Assembly (NCBI GenBank): GCA_010015655.1 | Contig: ML976692.1 | Span: 430,980 to 494,979, forward strand | DNA from: Bimuria novae-zelandiae CBS 107.79 | Lineage: Eukaryota > Ascomycota > Dothideomycetes > Pleosporales > Didymosphaeriaceae | Direction: 5' to 3' | Length of the DNA stretch: 64,000 nt | Shown here: piece by piece, positions 29,971 through 42,649 of the stretch | Layout: every line of letters starts with the position of its first letter | How positions within the stretch are numbered: position 1 is the first letter of the stretch | Made by a program: the position numbers and the translations under genes | The notes under the pieces: model-generated | What the model was told of the DNA's origin: nothing | The model's database searches: none | Seen by the model: only the letters and a program-made list of their open reading frames with translations

Positions 29971-31220
29971 GAGGGAGTGCTGAGGGATCTAGGCTTTTGC
30001 CTGGACGTCGCGCTCAGAGGGAATGGAAGCACCACCCACTGTTCTAGGACTCAACCTGATTTTGAGCCAGAACGGTTATTTGCTGTCTTCCTCGATTGCC
30101 CTCGATCACACACAATACTTAAAGTATAATGTCCACGTACCCTATCATCCATGTATTAAAGACACTTCCTCTATACACGTCCAATACCCAGCCCCTTCCA
30201 CCGTCCCGCCCATCCCAGAGACACTGCCATCCTTCACCCTCACCACGCCTTTCTAATCTTCCTCCCCCGCCGTCATCACGGACAAATACAACGGCACATA
30301 ACGACACATGAGGGAATTCCTTTGGTCTGGGAGGGGACACAGGATCCAATACTCCGTGCATACGTCGCACAAGGCGCAAGCTCTATATACGGCAGGTGCG
30401 TAGAAGTCGTGTAACCACTTTCCCAGCCACGCAGACACAGGCGCAGGCGCAGGCGCAGGAACAATCTGGATGGAAGGATCTATAGATGGATGAATGGATA
30501 AGAGCATGGATGTTTTTGACTTGAGCTTAGCCGCTGCGCTACGCTGCGGGCCGAACCTTGCTGTGAGCCATGTGCGCAGGCGCAGTGCGGCCGGTGGAAG
30601 CGGCGGCGCAGTGAACGTGCTCAAAGAAATGAGTTGATTGAGAGGGTAAATAACGGATTGAGTCGTATTGGGAGGGAGTGGGTTTGACGTTGTCGCTGAT
30701 GTGGTGGGATCGCGCCTTGGTCGGCTTGAAACCCGCAATGCCTGATGCGCGTCGCCTCAGACACACATGAACACTGGTGCCTGACTGGGCGCACAGATAC
30801 GCACTCCCTGGGTAAATCACTCATGCATGCAAATATGTCAAATCACAAAGATAACGAAACGCCGGACCAAAGCAGGAATGGTGCGCAGATAGGCAGTTTT
30901 GCAGGTTTTGCAGTACTTGTTTATTTCTTTAGATTTAGTAGTGCTGCATGGCAGGAGTGCTGTACTCGCTGCGTGGTAAAAATTACCGTAGGTTCAAAAG
31001 CGGTGTCGTTAAGTTGAGAAACAATGCATCGCATGCGAAGGATGCGTCTTTTGCGAATGATCATGCTGCCACAAACGCCTCGGTCCGCTGAAAAGCCGCG
31101 GATAGATTGACTGAATAGATGGAAATGGTATCATTCGGGAGTTCAGGTCTGTAGAATGGTGCCCGCCGTGCAAGAAAAACATCGATTAGAAGTGAAGTTG
31201 ATGCAGGGTGGGAATGAAGT
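29971..31220. other. Gene-free stretch with simple repeats
   Basis: About 1.25 kb between convergent genes. It contains a short hexamer run (AGGCGC repeated) near 30440-30463 and a GGAT/GGATGAAT-type run just after it. Open frames here are low-complexity and have no motifs. No gene supported. Confidence 0.5.
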
Positions 31221-31754
31221 CTAGATGCGGCGCGTGGAGCCGCGTTTGGGCAGAGTCCAAGGCTCGGGACAAACAACCTTTGTGTATGTTAGCATATATA
31301 TGAGGGTGAATGGTGGAAGAGTACGTACCTCTCCTTCGCTGTAGGCCCAGAAGTATGCCATCATGCCGACGATGTAGTAGAGACCCGCATTGGTGCCCTG
31401 GTATATTAGGAGCGCGACGAGAGCACTGATGGGATAGATGACCAGGCGGGCTTCGATGGAGCGATGGAGACCACTACCGGCGAGCAGGCCGATGGGCCAT
31501 TCCCACGCCAAGCCCAGCACGCCCATGAGGATGTTGATGATCTGGAGGGCGGGAACAGGCTTGACGGCGCCGTCGAGGTTCTTCGTTAAGAAATCCCAGA
31601 AGATCTTGGGCCAGAAGAAGGCTTCAATTGCTGCGCATATTTGGTCTGTCACGAGTCAGTTTGAGCAGACAGAATTGGATCCTCAGGAACACCCACACGC
31701 AGCGGCAGTCAAGACTATCAGGCGCGCCCAGTGGTTCTTGATTAATTTCCCCAT
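31221..31754 (-). CDS. Small fungal multi-span membrane protein
   Basis: Three exons fit: 31754-31697, 31645-31329 and 31277-31221, giving 143 residues. The first intron uses a GTGGGT donor so that the join reads LTAAAYQICAAIEAFFWPKI; the second is a 51-base frame-preserving intron with a GCTAAC branch, joining AYSEGE to VVCPEPWTLPKR. Features: a start MGKLIKNHWARLIVLTAAA with a membrane span, FFWPKIFWDFLTKNLDGAVK, then three more hydrophobic spans (IINILMGVLGLAWEWPIGLL, IYPISALVALLIYQG, LYYIVGMMAYFWAY). I recognise it as a conserved small fungal four-span family (I believe listed as DUF7727, from memory). No function is known to me. Confidence 0.8.
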
Positions 31755-34700
31755 GGCTCCAGCTTCCAAAAGATGGTATTAAAAGAAAGGACGAGGTTGA
31801 AGACCGACCCGGCGGTAGTGTACGAAAAGAACTGAAAGTAAACGACTGTATCGCGCAGCGAGCTACCAGTAGCTACGACCAGAGAGCAACTGGCAGCCCA
31901 GGGCGGGACTAGGTTTTTGTTATACCAGGTGTCGAGGCGTTCGTCACAGGCAGCGCGGCTTTTGGTTAGTGTCGTTTAAGCGGCGATCAGATGAAACTCA
32001 GGCATGGAGGTCGATGATTGCGGGCTGAGGCTGTCCTGCGACGGTGGAGCAGAGGGCTCAGGCAGTGTTCGAGGCAAAAATGGTGTGGTTATGCTACGGC
32101 AGGCGTGTCACGATAATGGATGGGGAGGACGTCGTAGCCGTAAATGCAGAACGATCTTATGCGCCGGGGGGGAGTGTGCTGGGTGTACTCCTGTCTAGCC
32201 GCTGTCGCACCCCGCAGCGTAGCGTGAATGGGTGCTATTGGATGCGACGGGCGTGCTGATGCATGTGTTGTGGCAGCATTGGTAGCATCCCGGCACCGCC
32301 TGCAGCCACCAGCACCGGCCTGGTCGCCGCACGCATGCACACAGCCAGTGAACGCCCGTACCCACGCCCTTGGCAACGAGGGCTCTGCTCGTGGGACTAC
32401 TGAGGCGTCACGTGGGACGATGGCTAAGGAATTCGCGTGCTGTGGGATCGCTCGGTAACCTCGGGTCGAGATCTGGTTCGTCCGTATCCAGAGCGAATCT
32501 TCCATAGTATTTCCAAGACATCCAGTCGAGGCCCGATAGCATTCTACCAACGCCACGTGCGGCTTGACAATATTGTCGACGGACATAGGCGGTGAATGAC
32601 TAGGAGCAGACTCCTCCGAGTCCACTGAGTCAACTCTATACATTTACTGGCGTCTTGCTCGATCTCTCCACGACTCCCAGCGGACATCTACACAGACGTT
32701 CTCAAAATCGCTATTGGTCCGTGCCGGATGCCTCAGTCCCGGTTTAAGAAACGCCTCAGGACACACAAATGCTTCCTTCGAGCGGGAGGCACATAATCCG
32801 GGTTTCTGTTCAGTGCCTGCGCTCTGCCGCCGCTTCCCCAAGCAGATCGCGACAGGATTATCAAACAACATCGTACGACAAAGTTTACATCAGAACTGCA
32901 AGCCCTTGATCCCGTCCCTGGATACTGAGTTCTAAGGCATGAAACTGAGGCTTGACGGCCGTAACAACGGGTCCCGCGCGAGCTTGACAGGACCTGTCAA
33001 AACAATGTGGTCTGATACTGATCGAGTGTCGTATGACATTGTTTGCTGCACCGGCTGTCAAGCCTTCGGTTGCAAGGTTCGTGAACGCGTGGAGATCGGG
33101 AATGCAGCTGTCTGCGCTGTATGACGGATGGATGCCTCAAACAATGGCCTGATGTTACTATCTGACTGCCGATGTTGGAGGTGTAGCTTTCGAAAAGGCG
33201 TGCTGATATCATGATCGGAACTGCCCTGCCGAATCGGGTAATGCACGATGAAGGAGCAGTAATTGCTGATACCATCCTCGCACTGACACTTCGCCATAAT
33301 GCACGTTTTGCCAGCTCGGGCAGAATTGATATGAGACTTTGCTTCAATTAAGAGCTTCGACATGTCTTTGCCGCTCCCACTGCTGAAAGTCGTGTCTTTG
33401 TCTGTGAACAATCCTCGCCCCGTTCGCATCTACGCGCTCGTCGAGCTCCTGCAGGATTAAGTACTGCATCCGCGAGATCTCCGCACAGCATAGAGTTCCG
33501 CCACGCACGAGTGGACGCTAACCGGTGTTCGCAGCTTGACATCGGAGTCTCTATCGCAGTTCTAGGATAAGCCCCACACGAGACAACTATTTCCTTTCAC
33601 ACGGCAGTCGGTTATCGCGTGGTCACCATGGGAGTCAAGTGCAAGTGGATAGCAGGTACTATTTTGAGGCCGGAGCCATATTGGACGTCACCACTTTTGG
33701 GGCTTAGCGCAGGGTCCTGAGCGGTTACAAGCCCACGCAGATTGGCTCGAACGTTAACGCCACGCCCGACGGCCAGCCCCCTCCAAAGTTGTGCTGCCAA
33801 CCACAGCGCCGAGAGGGCTCAAGAATATCGAATCTGTGCGAGACATCACGGCTCGGCGCTTTCATTGAGTGTACGCCATGCTTTCCAAGCGACCTCTCAG
33901 TTCCTGCGGCGAGCGTGTGGATTCGTGCAAGGTACCGCCAGCGTCGTGGCGGGTCGTCCGCCTGATGCAACACATATGCTAGCTTCAATTCTGCCATTGC
34001 AATTGCCACCTCGATCTCAGCTTTACAACTGTTGTTCGGAGTACATTCTGCTCTGTCATAACGTCCATCAATTTTGCGCGCGCCACGACTCTCCCCACGT
34101 CACGGTGTCCGAGCTCGAACACCAATTGTCTCAGCATACCCCTGCGTATCATCGAGTACCCCCTCAACGACAGCGAAAATATCAAATTACCGGGGCAAAG
34201 AGCAGCTGTCAAAACGACGGTGACGGGTCAGGCAGACAGAAAAGCCGTTCCAGGAGTGCCAATCAGAGATCAGCCGTGACAAGCAGAATTCTACGATTTC
34301 GAGCACGCACTGTACGAAACCAACAACTACGTTTTCGCATTCACGCGTTTCGTCGCATAGCCGTGCATATTCAGGGCCAACGGTTCTACGTTCCCCGCTT
34401 GATCGTGCCGCTACACGGAAAAATGGTTCGGTGCCTGTCGCTTCAGGTTTGAGACGTTCCTCATACATTAGGCGCACATCGCATAGGCGCATACTCCCAC
34501 GTCCCGCTCAAGTGGCGATCTCGACTGCCCAGCCAATTCAGGTTTCGTGCCGCCTCATCTTTGCCTGGATTGCACTCCCTTGCTCGGAGACCGCAAATTG
34601 TAATCCACTTTATTGCGTCTTCTATGCAGTAAACTACCAGGGCTTCGGTTTGAGCCACCCCCCGTTCCGAACGAGCCTTGTCGGTTTCATCACTGTGTGC

Positions 34701-35089
34701 CGTCTACCCAAACCGCACTGGTCCTCCGAGATTCACCTGATCTGCGCGACTGCCACTAGCGAGGACTGAAAGCTTACCCTTCTTAACCCTAGGTTCCCGG
34801 AAGCCTTGATCGTCATCTCTACCTCGCTCTCTCTTACAACATCCATCCTCTCCACCGTCGCTTGACGCCGACATTCATTTCTTCGCTTCGTATCTGGCTG
34901 GCCGGGTTGGAAGTCGACTTGGTCTCACATCACCGGTCGACATTCGCTTTTGTTCCTCTTACGCTCTTTAATACATTGTAATCACCGTTGAACGGCCGAC
35001 CCACTGAACATCGGGTGAAACTCCGCGCTTCGTTCGGGAATTGAAATAAAAATCTTATTATTACCGACACTCGAAAGCGAGTGATAATC
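31755..35089. other. Long gene-poor region upstream of noxA
   Basis: About 3.3 kb between divergently transcribed genes. Frames up to 236 codons occur (33742-34452 plus, 32089-32643 minus) but they lack motifs and have skewed Arg/His/Ser composition. No transposon ends, tRNA or repeat was found. The last 300 bases are C/T-rich (CTCGCTCTCTC near 34824) and probably hold the noxA promoter and leader. It may contain upstream regulatory DNA or an unannotated non-coding transcript. Confidence 0.5.
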
Positions 35090-36886
35090 ATGGCGGGCGG
35101 CGGATCAGTATGGCAAGGATTCTTCACGCCACGGAAGCTGGCGTTCAATCTCTTTTTTTGGGGATTTCACTGGGCCATCTTCGGGATAGGATGGTATGTT
35201 GCTTTGCGGGATGAGGACTCATCAACGATGACTAACACATTCATAGGTGGAAACAGCAAGGTGATGCTCGCCTTGCACCTCTCAATGCACTCCAGTTTTC
35301 CGTTTGGATGTCTCGAGGTGCAGGTTTAGTGCTGTCCGTGGACATCATGGTCATCGTGATGCCCATGTGCAGGAATTTGCTACGCATGATCCGACCCAAG
35401 GTTAGATGGCTGCCTTTGGACGAGTCCATGTGGTTCCACCGTCAGGTCGCCTACGCCATGCTGCTGTTTACGGTCATCCACACCGCGGCGCATTATGTCA
35501 AGTATGTCAACATCGTGGCTAAATAGCAATTGTCACTAACTCTTTCAGCTTCTTCAACGTCGAGCGGACTCAAGTGCGCCCGCAGATTGCGCTTCAAATC
35601 CACTACACCGAGGCCGGTGGTATCACCGGACACATCATGTTGCTATGCATGCTGCTCATCTACACCACTGCCCACCACAGGATTCGACAGCAGTCTTTTG
35701 AGACGTTCTGGTACACTCACCACCTCTTCATTCCATTTCTCCTCGGCATGTACACGCACGCGACTAGCTGTTTCGTGCGTGACTCTGCGAAACCATTTTC
35801 GCCATTCGACGACGCCAACTTCTGGACGCACTGCATTGGCTACGAGGGTTGGCGATGGGAGCTTGTCGGAGGTGGACTGTATCTATGCGACCGCTTGTAT
35901 CGAGAGATCCGGTGCAGGAGGCAGACCCAGATCGTCAAGGTCGTTCGTCATCCATATGGTAAGGAATTCACTTAAGCACAGTCTTCACAAGCTGACATGT
36001 ATTAGATGCCGTTGAGATTCAATTCACCAAGCCTAGCATGAAGTACAAGCCCGGACAATGGCTATTCCTCAACTGCCCGGAAGTCAGCTACCACCAGTGG
36101 CATCCTTTTACCATCACCTCTTGCCCGCAAGACCCCTACATTTCGGTTCACGTGCGCCAAGTTGGCGACTTTACCCGCGCTCTTGCCGACGCTCTCGGTG
36201 CCGGTATGTCGCAATCCAAGCTCTACGATGAGCTAGACCCCATGGGCATGTATGAAATTGCCCTCCAGCACGGCCAGAAGATGCCTGCTCTCCGTATCGA
36301 TGGACCCTACGGAGCACCCGCAGAGGACGTTTTCGAGAACGAAATCGCCGTACTCATCGGCACTGGTATCGGTGTCACACCCTGGGCCTCGATTCTCAAG
36401 TCAATCTACCACATGCGCCTCAGCCCCAACCCGCCCAAGCGTCTCCGCCGTGTCGAATTTATCTGGGTCTGCAAGGACACATCCTCGTTCGAGTGGTTCC
36501 AGACGCTGCTCTCCTCGCTCGAAGCACAATCATTGGGCGGCCCCGAGAACGAGCAGTTCCTGCGCATCCACACGTATCTCACGCAAAAGATAGACTCTAA
36601 TACCGCGCAAAACATTGTTCTCAACTCGGTTGGCACCGACAAGGACCCGCTCACTGAGCTCAAGTCGCGCACCAACTTCGGCCGTCCCGATTTCCAACGC
36701 CTGCTCTGCGGCATGCGCGACGGCATCCTCGACAGATCGTACATTGGCGGTCTGGAGAGCACTCTGCGCACCGATGTGGGTGTGTACTTTTGCGGACCCA
36801 ACGTCGCCGCGCGCGACATCAAGAAGGCGTGTAAGATGGCGAGGTGCCAGGAGGTCAACTTCAAGTTCTGGAAGGAGCATTTCTAG
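35090..36886 (+). CDS. noxA: NADPH oxidase NoxA
   Basis: Transfers electrons from NADPH through FAD and two hemes across the membrane to oxygen, making superoxide used in fungal development and hyphal fusion. Four exons: 35090-35193, 35247-35501, 35549-35958 and 36006-36886, giving 549 residues, the normal NoxA length. The N-terminus WKQQGDARLAPLNALQFSVW and SRGAGLVLSVD leads into the ferric-reductase-like six-span domain; heme-ligand histidines sit in VIHTAAHYVNFFN and TFWYTHHLFIPFLLG. The FAD site is HQWHPFTITSCP and the NADPH sites are IDGPYGAPAEDVF and VLIGTGIGVTPWASIL, with VYFCGPN near the end. The terminal FKFWKEHF matches the usual Nox C-terminus. It lacks the N-terminal EF-hand extension of NoxC and the longer N-terminus of NoxB. 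A mariner element begins 286 bases after the stop. Confidence 0.95.
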
Positions 36887-37171
36887 ATGCTGGGTTCGAA
36901 CTTTGTTTGTCTATGTACATTGGAAGATGGGGTTACCAGCGGGGCTAGGCGGCTGGTGTGAGGTGGAAGACGCAAAGGGAAGGACTTATACCAAACTATG
37001 GACGCTTTTTCCCCTGTTGTGATGGGATGCGCCATTTCTGTATGCTTTTTTATTATTATTACCGATCGTATGTACCGTACCCACTTTAGCGCACGCATTG
37101 CACAATTCAAGAATCACATGACATTGCTTCTTTCTTTCAAGGATTATCCATGGTACTGCAAACGCGCTGTA

Positions 37172-37221
37172 CTGTGGTATCAGGCAAAAGTGAGGTGAGT
37201 GGCCCGCGCACAACAGGGGTG
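37172..37221 (+). repeat. Mariner terminal inverted repeat, left
   Basis: 50-bp arm starting CTGTGGTATCAGG next to a TA at 37170-37171; pairs with 38809-38858. Confidence 0.92.
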
Positions 37222-37329
37222 TCGCCAAGATGCCGAGCCATGTAAATTTCGCACGCTTGTCCTCTTTTATGTATAAATTTTAGTACCTAGTGTGACTACC
37301 TTTTACATTAATTATAGCCTGGCATTTAG

Positions 37330-37985
37330 CTAGCATGCTCTTGACGAGCTCCCTAAATACTTTACTTCTAATTAAGTCCCACGCTTCCTGTATAATATTA
37401 CGTAGCTAGCTATATATACGCTGCTTACCCCTAGGTAGATTAAAATAATACTACTTAATATAGTCCTCTATACAACCTCACTTGCCATTACTAGTAGTGG
37501 TGTTAAGTAACGCTTTAATTAGCGGCGTAGGCTCTTACGTGCGGAGTAAGAGGGAATGTGGAGGTATGCTCCCGCTCGTTTCCTCTGCTTAGTAGCGTGT
37601 CGGCCCAATCGCAGACTATGTAGAAAGCAAATATAACCAACTATATATCCATCAATTGTTAAACGCCAGGTACTAAGGGAGGAGGGAGGGTGAAATTTGC
37701 GCAGTATTCGTACGAATTCCTGCAGTGGCAATGAGGTAGTAGGTAGATGGGGGCATCGTCCAGATGCATCGCTTCTTTATAATGCTACACTTCTTTGTGT
37801 AGTGCTTGGCGGCTCGATCGAGTATAGAACCTTTCATTTATCTTATTCTACACTGCCTTAATTAGGTTAAGATCTGGCGAGAACGCTAGCTAAAAGATAG
37901 GGTAAATTCCTCTTAATTAAAGCTCTTTAATTATGTAAGCAGCAGCGTGCCTAGGAGCGCTATTTTACATAAATTAAAGATATAG
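37330..37985 (-). pseudogene. Tc1/mariner transposase remnant (DDE_3 C-terminal part)
   Basis: The best preserved part of the transposase. Reading from 37985 down, one frame gives NSAPRHAAAYIIKEL, then LRGIYPIF, LAFSPDLNLIKAV (the conserved SPDLN before the last catalytic acid), then near the C-terminus QEAWDLIRSKVFRELVKSML. Several stops interrupt it, and in the NxAP block an Asn stands where the family has a catalytic Asp, consistent with a G-to-A change. No active enzyme can be made. The N-terminal half (38000-38600) is too mutated to read with confidence. Confidence 0.75.
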
Positions 37986-38808
37986 ATTAAGGCATAGCTA
38001 TCCGTAAATAAAAGGTATAACTCTCTTATAATAGCTCTCCTTATTAATACTCTTCTATTTCTTCTTTTAAAACACTAACGGCCCCTTCGTCGTACCTAAG
38101 AAGTAACCCTAGAACATCCAGTCACGCTTCTTACGTAGTTTCTTAATAATACAGAAGGGATCTAATTCCTCTTTAAGGCGCCTAGTAACCCACTTCTTAC
38201 GATGCTAGTTACTAGTTACCTAAGTTTTATCGCTCTAGAGGATTATATACTATTGCTAAGGAGACTAGTTAGCGTAAGCTTTTACCTACGCGAGGCGTAG
38301 CTAATAATTCTTCTTAGTAAGAGGAGGCTTAGTAAGAGTAACGCGGCAAGTATACCCCCTATTTTATAAAGTATTCTAAATTACGTATTTACTAACGCCC
38401 TAGTAAGTAAAGGAACCCTTTATAAGACGTAGGAAACTTATCTACCTCCCCTTTTAAAAGGATTTAATAAATTCTTTAAGCTAGTCTACTTATTTATTTA
38501 TAAAGGAGGGTAGATAACTAGTGCGCTTCTTTAGCGTAACGCGTGCGCTAGTAATTACGTAGGTAATTTATCTCTCTAAGACCTTAAGAAAGTTAGTAAT
38601 AAACGGGTAAGTATGCCTAGCCAGACGCAAGGTGCGTATCTGGAGGCATTAGTCGCGAGTGAGGTATCGACGAGTTGGTGTTAATAGGGGAGACATTGTG
38701 GTGATGTTGTGGTGGACAGCACACGACAGAGGTACAAGCATTATTATATAAATTACATAGAGCTAATGGTATTTCTGTTTAGTGGCGTCCGTTTTGTATC
38801 GAGTCAGG

Positions 38809-38858
38809 CATCCCTGCTGTGCGCGGGCCACTCACCTCACTTTTGCCTGATACCACAG
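38809..38858 (-). repeat. Mariner terminal inverted repeat, right
   Basis: Inverted partner of 37172-37221, followed by TA at 38859-38860. Confidence 0.92.
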
Positions 38859-39833
38859 TACGGTGCTGGACTTCAGGACGAGGCTGGCCCTCATGGGTCT
38901 CACGCGCCAAGCGTTAAGTTCCCGCTGTCAGTGTCAGTGTCAGCAACGTTCGTCGCAACAGCCCGGCTTACGCTGCTTCCGAGCGCTGAGGCGCTTGAAT
39001 CCGCGTGGCGAACAGGCGCCATGGTGAAACAGCGCCTGGCGTGAGGCTCGTACGGCCTCAGGACGGGAGGCACGTATGCCGAGCCCCTCTGCCTGCCTTT
39101 GTTACCATGGGTAGCTGGCGGCAACAGTGGGCGTAACTTTGCTACTTGAGTTCTGTGGACGTTGGGGGATGGGATCCTCGGAAGTCGCGAACGCCGGTGG
39201 CACAGCCCATGGCCCCGGTCTGTAGAGTTCCCGTGGTATAGTTGGACGGGGATGGTGATCGGTGCGGCGGGAGCTACGGTAGTGTGCATGCGGCGTGGGC
39301 GAGGTCATATGTATGTCTTATCCGGGGGACTGGATCCTGGGATCAGGCGGGAGGACGCAGGTCAGCGGCGTGGTTGTGGGTGGATGTGTTGATTGGACGG
39401 GGGTATGTATAGAGTGTATTTAGGCCAGCGAGAGGATTGATGTTTCTCTAGACGGAAGCGGCGGGGCTGTAAAGGTTGGTATTGGCAATTGATACAGTCT
39501 CGTATATCAAATTCATAGCCACCACCGACGACTTTTTGGGCTATTCGACTTTCAAATTGGTGTTTCCACTGTTTTCGTGGCACATCACCGGACCTGTTTG
39601 AGGCACAAAGATCACAGCCACAACAACTTCCCAAAGGATGAAGTATTCTATGGAAGTTGCTACAACTTGCCCGGCCGATTAGAATGAGATAAGAAATACA
39701 TAGCGGGCCAGGCCGAATGGTGCATGGAGCAGTGGATCATACCTAAGAGCACGTCGCATAAGCTGAACTGCATGAATCGTTAAACATCAGCGACATCATT
39801 TAATGAAGACCATTGTCGTCGTCAGATGTCTTT
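38859..39833. other. Intergenic, no gene seen
   Basis: About 970 bases of normal-GC sequence between the mariner element and the 3' end of the GH43 gene. A short TGTCAG triplet run occurs near 38927-38943. No supported gene. Confidence 0.5.
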
Positions 39834-41393
39834 CTAAGGCTCAGGCGGGTACACCACAATCTTCTCAATATCCGCGCCCTTGACATCGAACCCATTGTTC
39901 AACCCTCCAATCGTGATAGTGTTCTTTCCCTTCTTCAACTTCAGCTTAAGCGGCGTGCTGAGGATGATTCCCTTGTGGGTATCTCTCTGATACAAGCTCT
40001 CCACGTTCTGCGTATCCCCATTCACAACAACACTTGCGATGCGGCGAAGCTGCCAGGCTCCGCCAATGCGGTCTGGGCTGCCTCCGGGCTGGTCTCCAAA
40101 GCCCATGTCGTCGGTGTTCTGATAGTAGAAGGAAACCCATTGTCCGTCCTCTGCGCCGCTGCCTTGTACATCGGAAAACGTCACCGTGGAGTCGTTGCCG
40201 TAGATGCCAGTAAGAATGATACCGGTGTCGGTGAACATAGCTTCCTGCCCGAACGCGTTGCCGGCGGATTTCGCTGCGGTGGCTTGGTACGTCTTTCCGC
40301 TGATGGGACGGTATTCTCCAGTCTTGACGTTCAGATCGTAGACGTCGTACCAGTCTACCGAAAGCGATTTTTTGTTCTCGTCGATGGTCATAGGGAGCCA
40401 GATGTAGCGGCTTTCCCAGAGAGAGTTGGAGTCCCACTGATCGCCCAGGTAGAGATAGGTAGTCTGCTTTCGGCCTTTGATGCGCATACTAAAGCCGGAT
40501 TGTGAGCTATACGTTCGCGTGTTCAGTGGCGCAACAATGAACGGCTGGGACCAGGGTCCACTGAGCTTGTCGGCGCGGAACGCGACGACGTTGTTGGGAC
40601 GGTAGCCTGTCTTGTGGCTCATGAGCGCGAAGTAGCTCTTTTCTGTTTGGATAATCGTTGGGGCTTCGAGGTCGTACTTGTCGAAGCGGTGCACGACTTC
40701 GTCAAGGGCCGTCTTGTCGTCGTTGTAGCTGGTCAGGTAAACATCTCGCCCTTCCCTCCGGTCTCCGTTCGAATACAAAGCATATGATCTTCCGTCTTTG
40801 TAGTCGGTGAACAGGCCGTAATCCTGGGACCAGTTCCCAAGTGGCGCCGTTGCATCAACGAAGCTATATGGCCCTGTGATGTTGTCGGACACGGCGAGAC
40901 CCTGGAGGAGGAGACCGTAGGTGGAATTGTCAGCGTGCCAGAACATCTGTTTTCATTAGCCAACCGTATTGTGCAGAACATGCAAGATAGCATACGTGAT
41001 ATTTTTCGGTGCCCTCGCTGTAGACAACCTTTGGTCTTTGGATGATCATCTTTGGGTCGAGATACGGATGCCCCTTAATCGGCTCTGCACGATGTGAGCT
41101 TCGATTTACACGATGACAGCTTTAGACTTACCTAGAGCCAGACCGTGCGGTTTCCAGGTAGCCAGATCATCTGAGCTGTAAACCGATACACCGCCACCCT
41201 CCGTCTGCCCTTGAGTCTTGTACTCTCCAAACAAGAAGAACTTGCCCGATTCTTCATCCACTGTTACACACCCAGCATGGGCGTTCACTAGGCCTCCTTC
41301 GATATCTCGCCACCGCGCACCGGGAACGATCCATTTCGCACTCGCAAGCCCGGCGGACAAAATAAGACCAGTCGACAACCCAGAAATATACAT
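39834..41393 (-). CDS. Secreted GH43 enzyme, likely exo-beta-1,3-galactanase with CBM35
   Basis: Predicted secreted glycoside hydrolase acting on the beta-1,3-galactan backbone of plant arabinogalactan proteins. Exons 41393-41132, 41084-40996 and 40946-39834 join in frame to 487 residues. A signal peptide is clear (MYISGLSTGLILSAGLASA). The five-bladed propeller covers about residues 25-330: NAHAGCVTVDEESGKFFLFG, RPKVVYSEGTEKYHMFWHAD, then SQDYGLFTDYKDGRSYALYS, EAPTIIQTEKSYFALMSHKT and YLGDQWDSNSLWESRYIWLP. The C-terminal 130 residues look like a CBM35-type beta-sandwich (STVTFSDVQGSGAEDGQWVS, IGGAWQLRRIASVVVNG, KKGKNTITIGGLNNGFDVKG, IEKIVVYP). Subfamily assignment (GH43_24) is from this layout. 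All splice sites are canonical. Confidence 0.87.
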
Positions 41394-42649
41394 TATGAAG
41401 GTATCTGCAGGCGAAGTGCTCTTTCAATTGCAAAGCTGCGAATATTTAATATGTCAACAAGCCAAGACGGTTCCGGACCTATTTACCCCGAATCCAGGAA
41501 CCATGCGGGGCTCCGCATCTCTCCTTCCAGGATGATCATCGCGTTTCTCCAGATGGTGAACGCGCTTGTCGTTTTTCGAAGTTGGCCTCGGAGAAACTGG
41601 GCGAGTCATGTCGGACGAAGGGCCTTGGTCCAGTGTTGGCATTTCCGCGTCATCGGTGGAAGGCGCAGATGCGGCTCGCTTCCTATTGACCCAACGGCTG
41701 GGCAACGAAAGAACTAGGGAGACTATAATATCTCGCGTTAATTGAATACGGCAGAGACCTTGGCTATGTAACAATACGACTGTAGGTACTCCTTCCGGTC
41801 CAGTGTCCGTGGTGTTCTTACTGTTTGGCAAGGTCCGCGTTCTCCACCAACTGCATTCGCTCTAGCGTCATCACTTCAAATTAACATCGATCGAAATCGC
41901 GAACCAAGGACCAGGTCAACGTTCTCTCCGTCGCCATACACATATTTGAAGATGTACATGCTCATTTCTCCGATCCTTCCCCTTATAACAGTATGTAACG
42001 AGAAAACCTTATATCACGTGCAAAAAGGCGGTACATCTTTCGGAACCAACAATAATTATAAAACTTTACGACAATTTATAAACACAGTAATAACGGGTCC
42101 CATTCCAGTCGAGCTCAATGATGCGCAAAACGCGATCAGGGCTCATTGGCGGTGATCTCGTACGATAATTGGAGCATGAACATTGATTTTGATTTTGGAG
42201 ATGATCGTTCACAGTGGATATGACTGCCTGGCTATGAAGTTACTCGAACAGTTTCCGGCCCCTACGACTCCGTAAAATCAACTGTATTACTGGCGCACAG
42301 AGAACGTGTGATAATCAAAGAATAGTGGATATAGTATCGGAAGTGACAGCGGAGAGTGTGAAGAGCAGTGTAAGAGATAATGCGAATACTAAGCGAAGAA
42401 TCCAGTGGTAGTAGTATTCACATAAAATACGTTTATCGCCTTAATGGCTTGTCTAGGATTGATTACTGCAATCAGCTCGAGCAATCATGATAGTTATCCG
42501 CGTGGATAGCGTTGAGCCGCTTCCCGGCGGCCCGGAAAGGAAGGCGCGCTAGTCCACCTTTGGACACTTGTTTACGATTCACGCTGTTGTTTCGCAAAAC
42601 GCCAGGAGAAGATCGCGACAACTTCCAACTCAACACCACCGCAGCCGCC
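41394..42649. other. Divergent intergenic region
   Basis: About 1.25 kb between the GH43 gene (minus) and the ADIP-like gene (plus), holding both promoters. The middle (41930-42470) is AT-rich, but I saw no transposon ends or motif-bearing frames. Confidence 0.5.

Larger units (their letters stand above)
37172..38858 (-). mobile_element. Complete but RIP-degraded Tc1/mariner transposon
   Basis: Both ends carry a 50-bp inverted repeat starting CTGTGGTATCAGGCAAAAGT; the arms differ at only about three positions, all transitions. The element is flanked on both sides by TA (37170-37171 and 38859-38860), the target duplication of Tc1/mariner. The 1687-bp interior is very AT-rich. On the minus strand one frame keeps transposase segments between stops, for example APRHAAAYIIKEL, LAFSPDLNLIKAV and IIQEAWDLIRSKVFRELVKS. 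The stops and substitutions are of the C-to-T/G-to-A kind. The element is dead but its ends look usable in trans. Confidence 0.92.

Noticed and set aside
32089..32643. 184-codon minus-strand frame in the region upstream of noxA
   Set aside because: His/Ala/Arg-skewed composition, no motif, no supportive splice or promoter signals.
33742..34452. 236-codon plus-strand frame in the region upstream of noxA
   Set aside because: Arg/His/Ser/Gln-rich without motifs; reads like chance open sequence.
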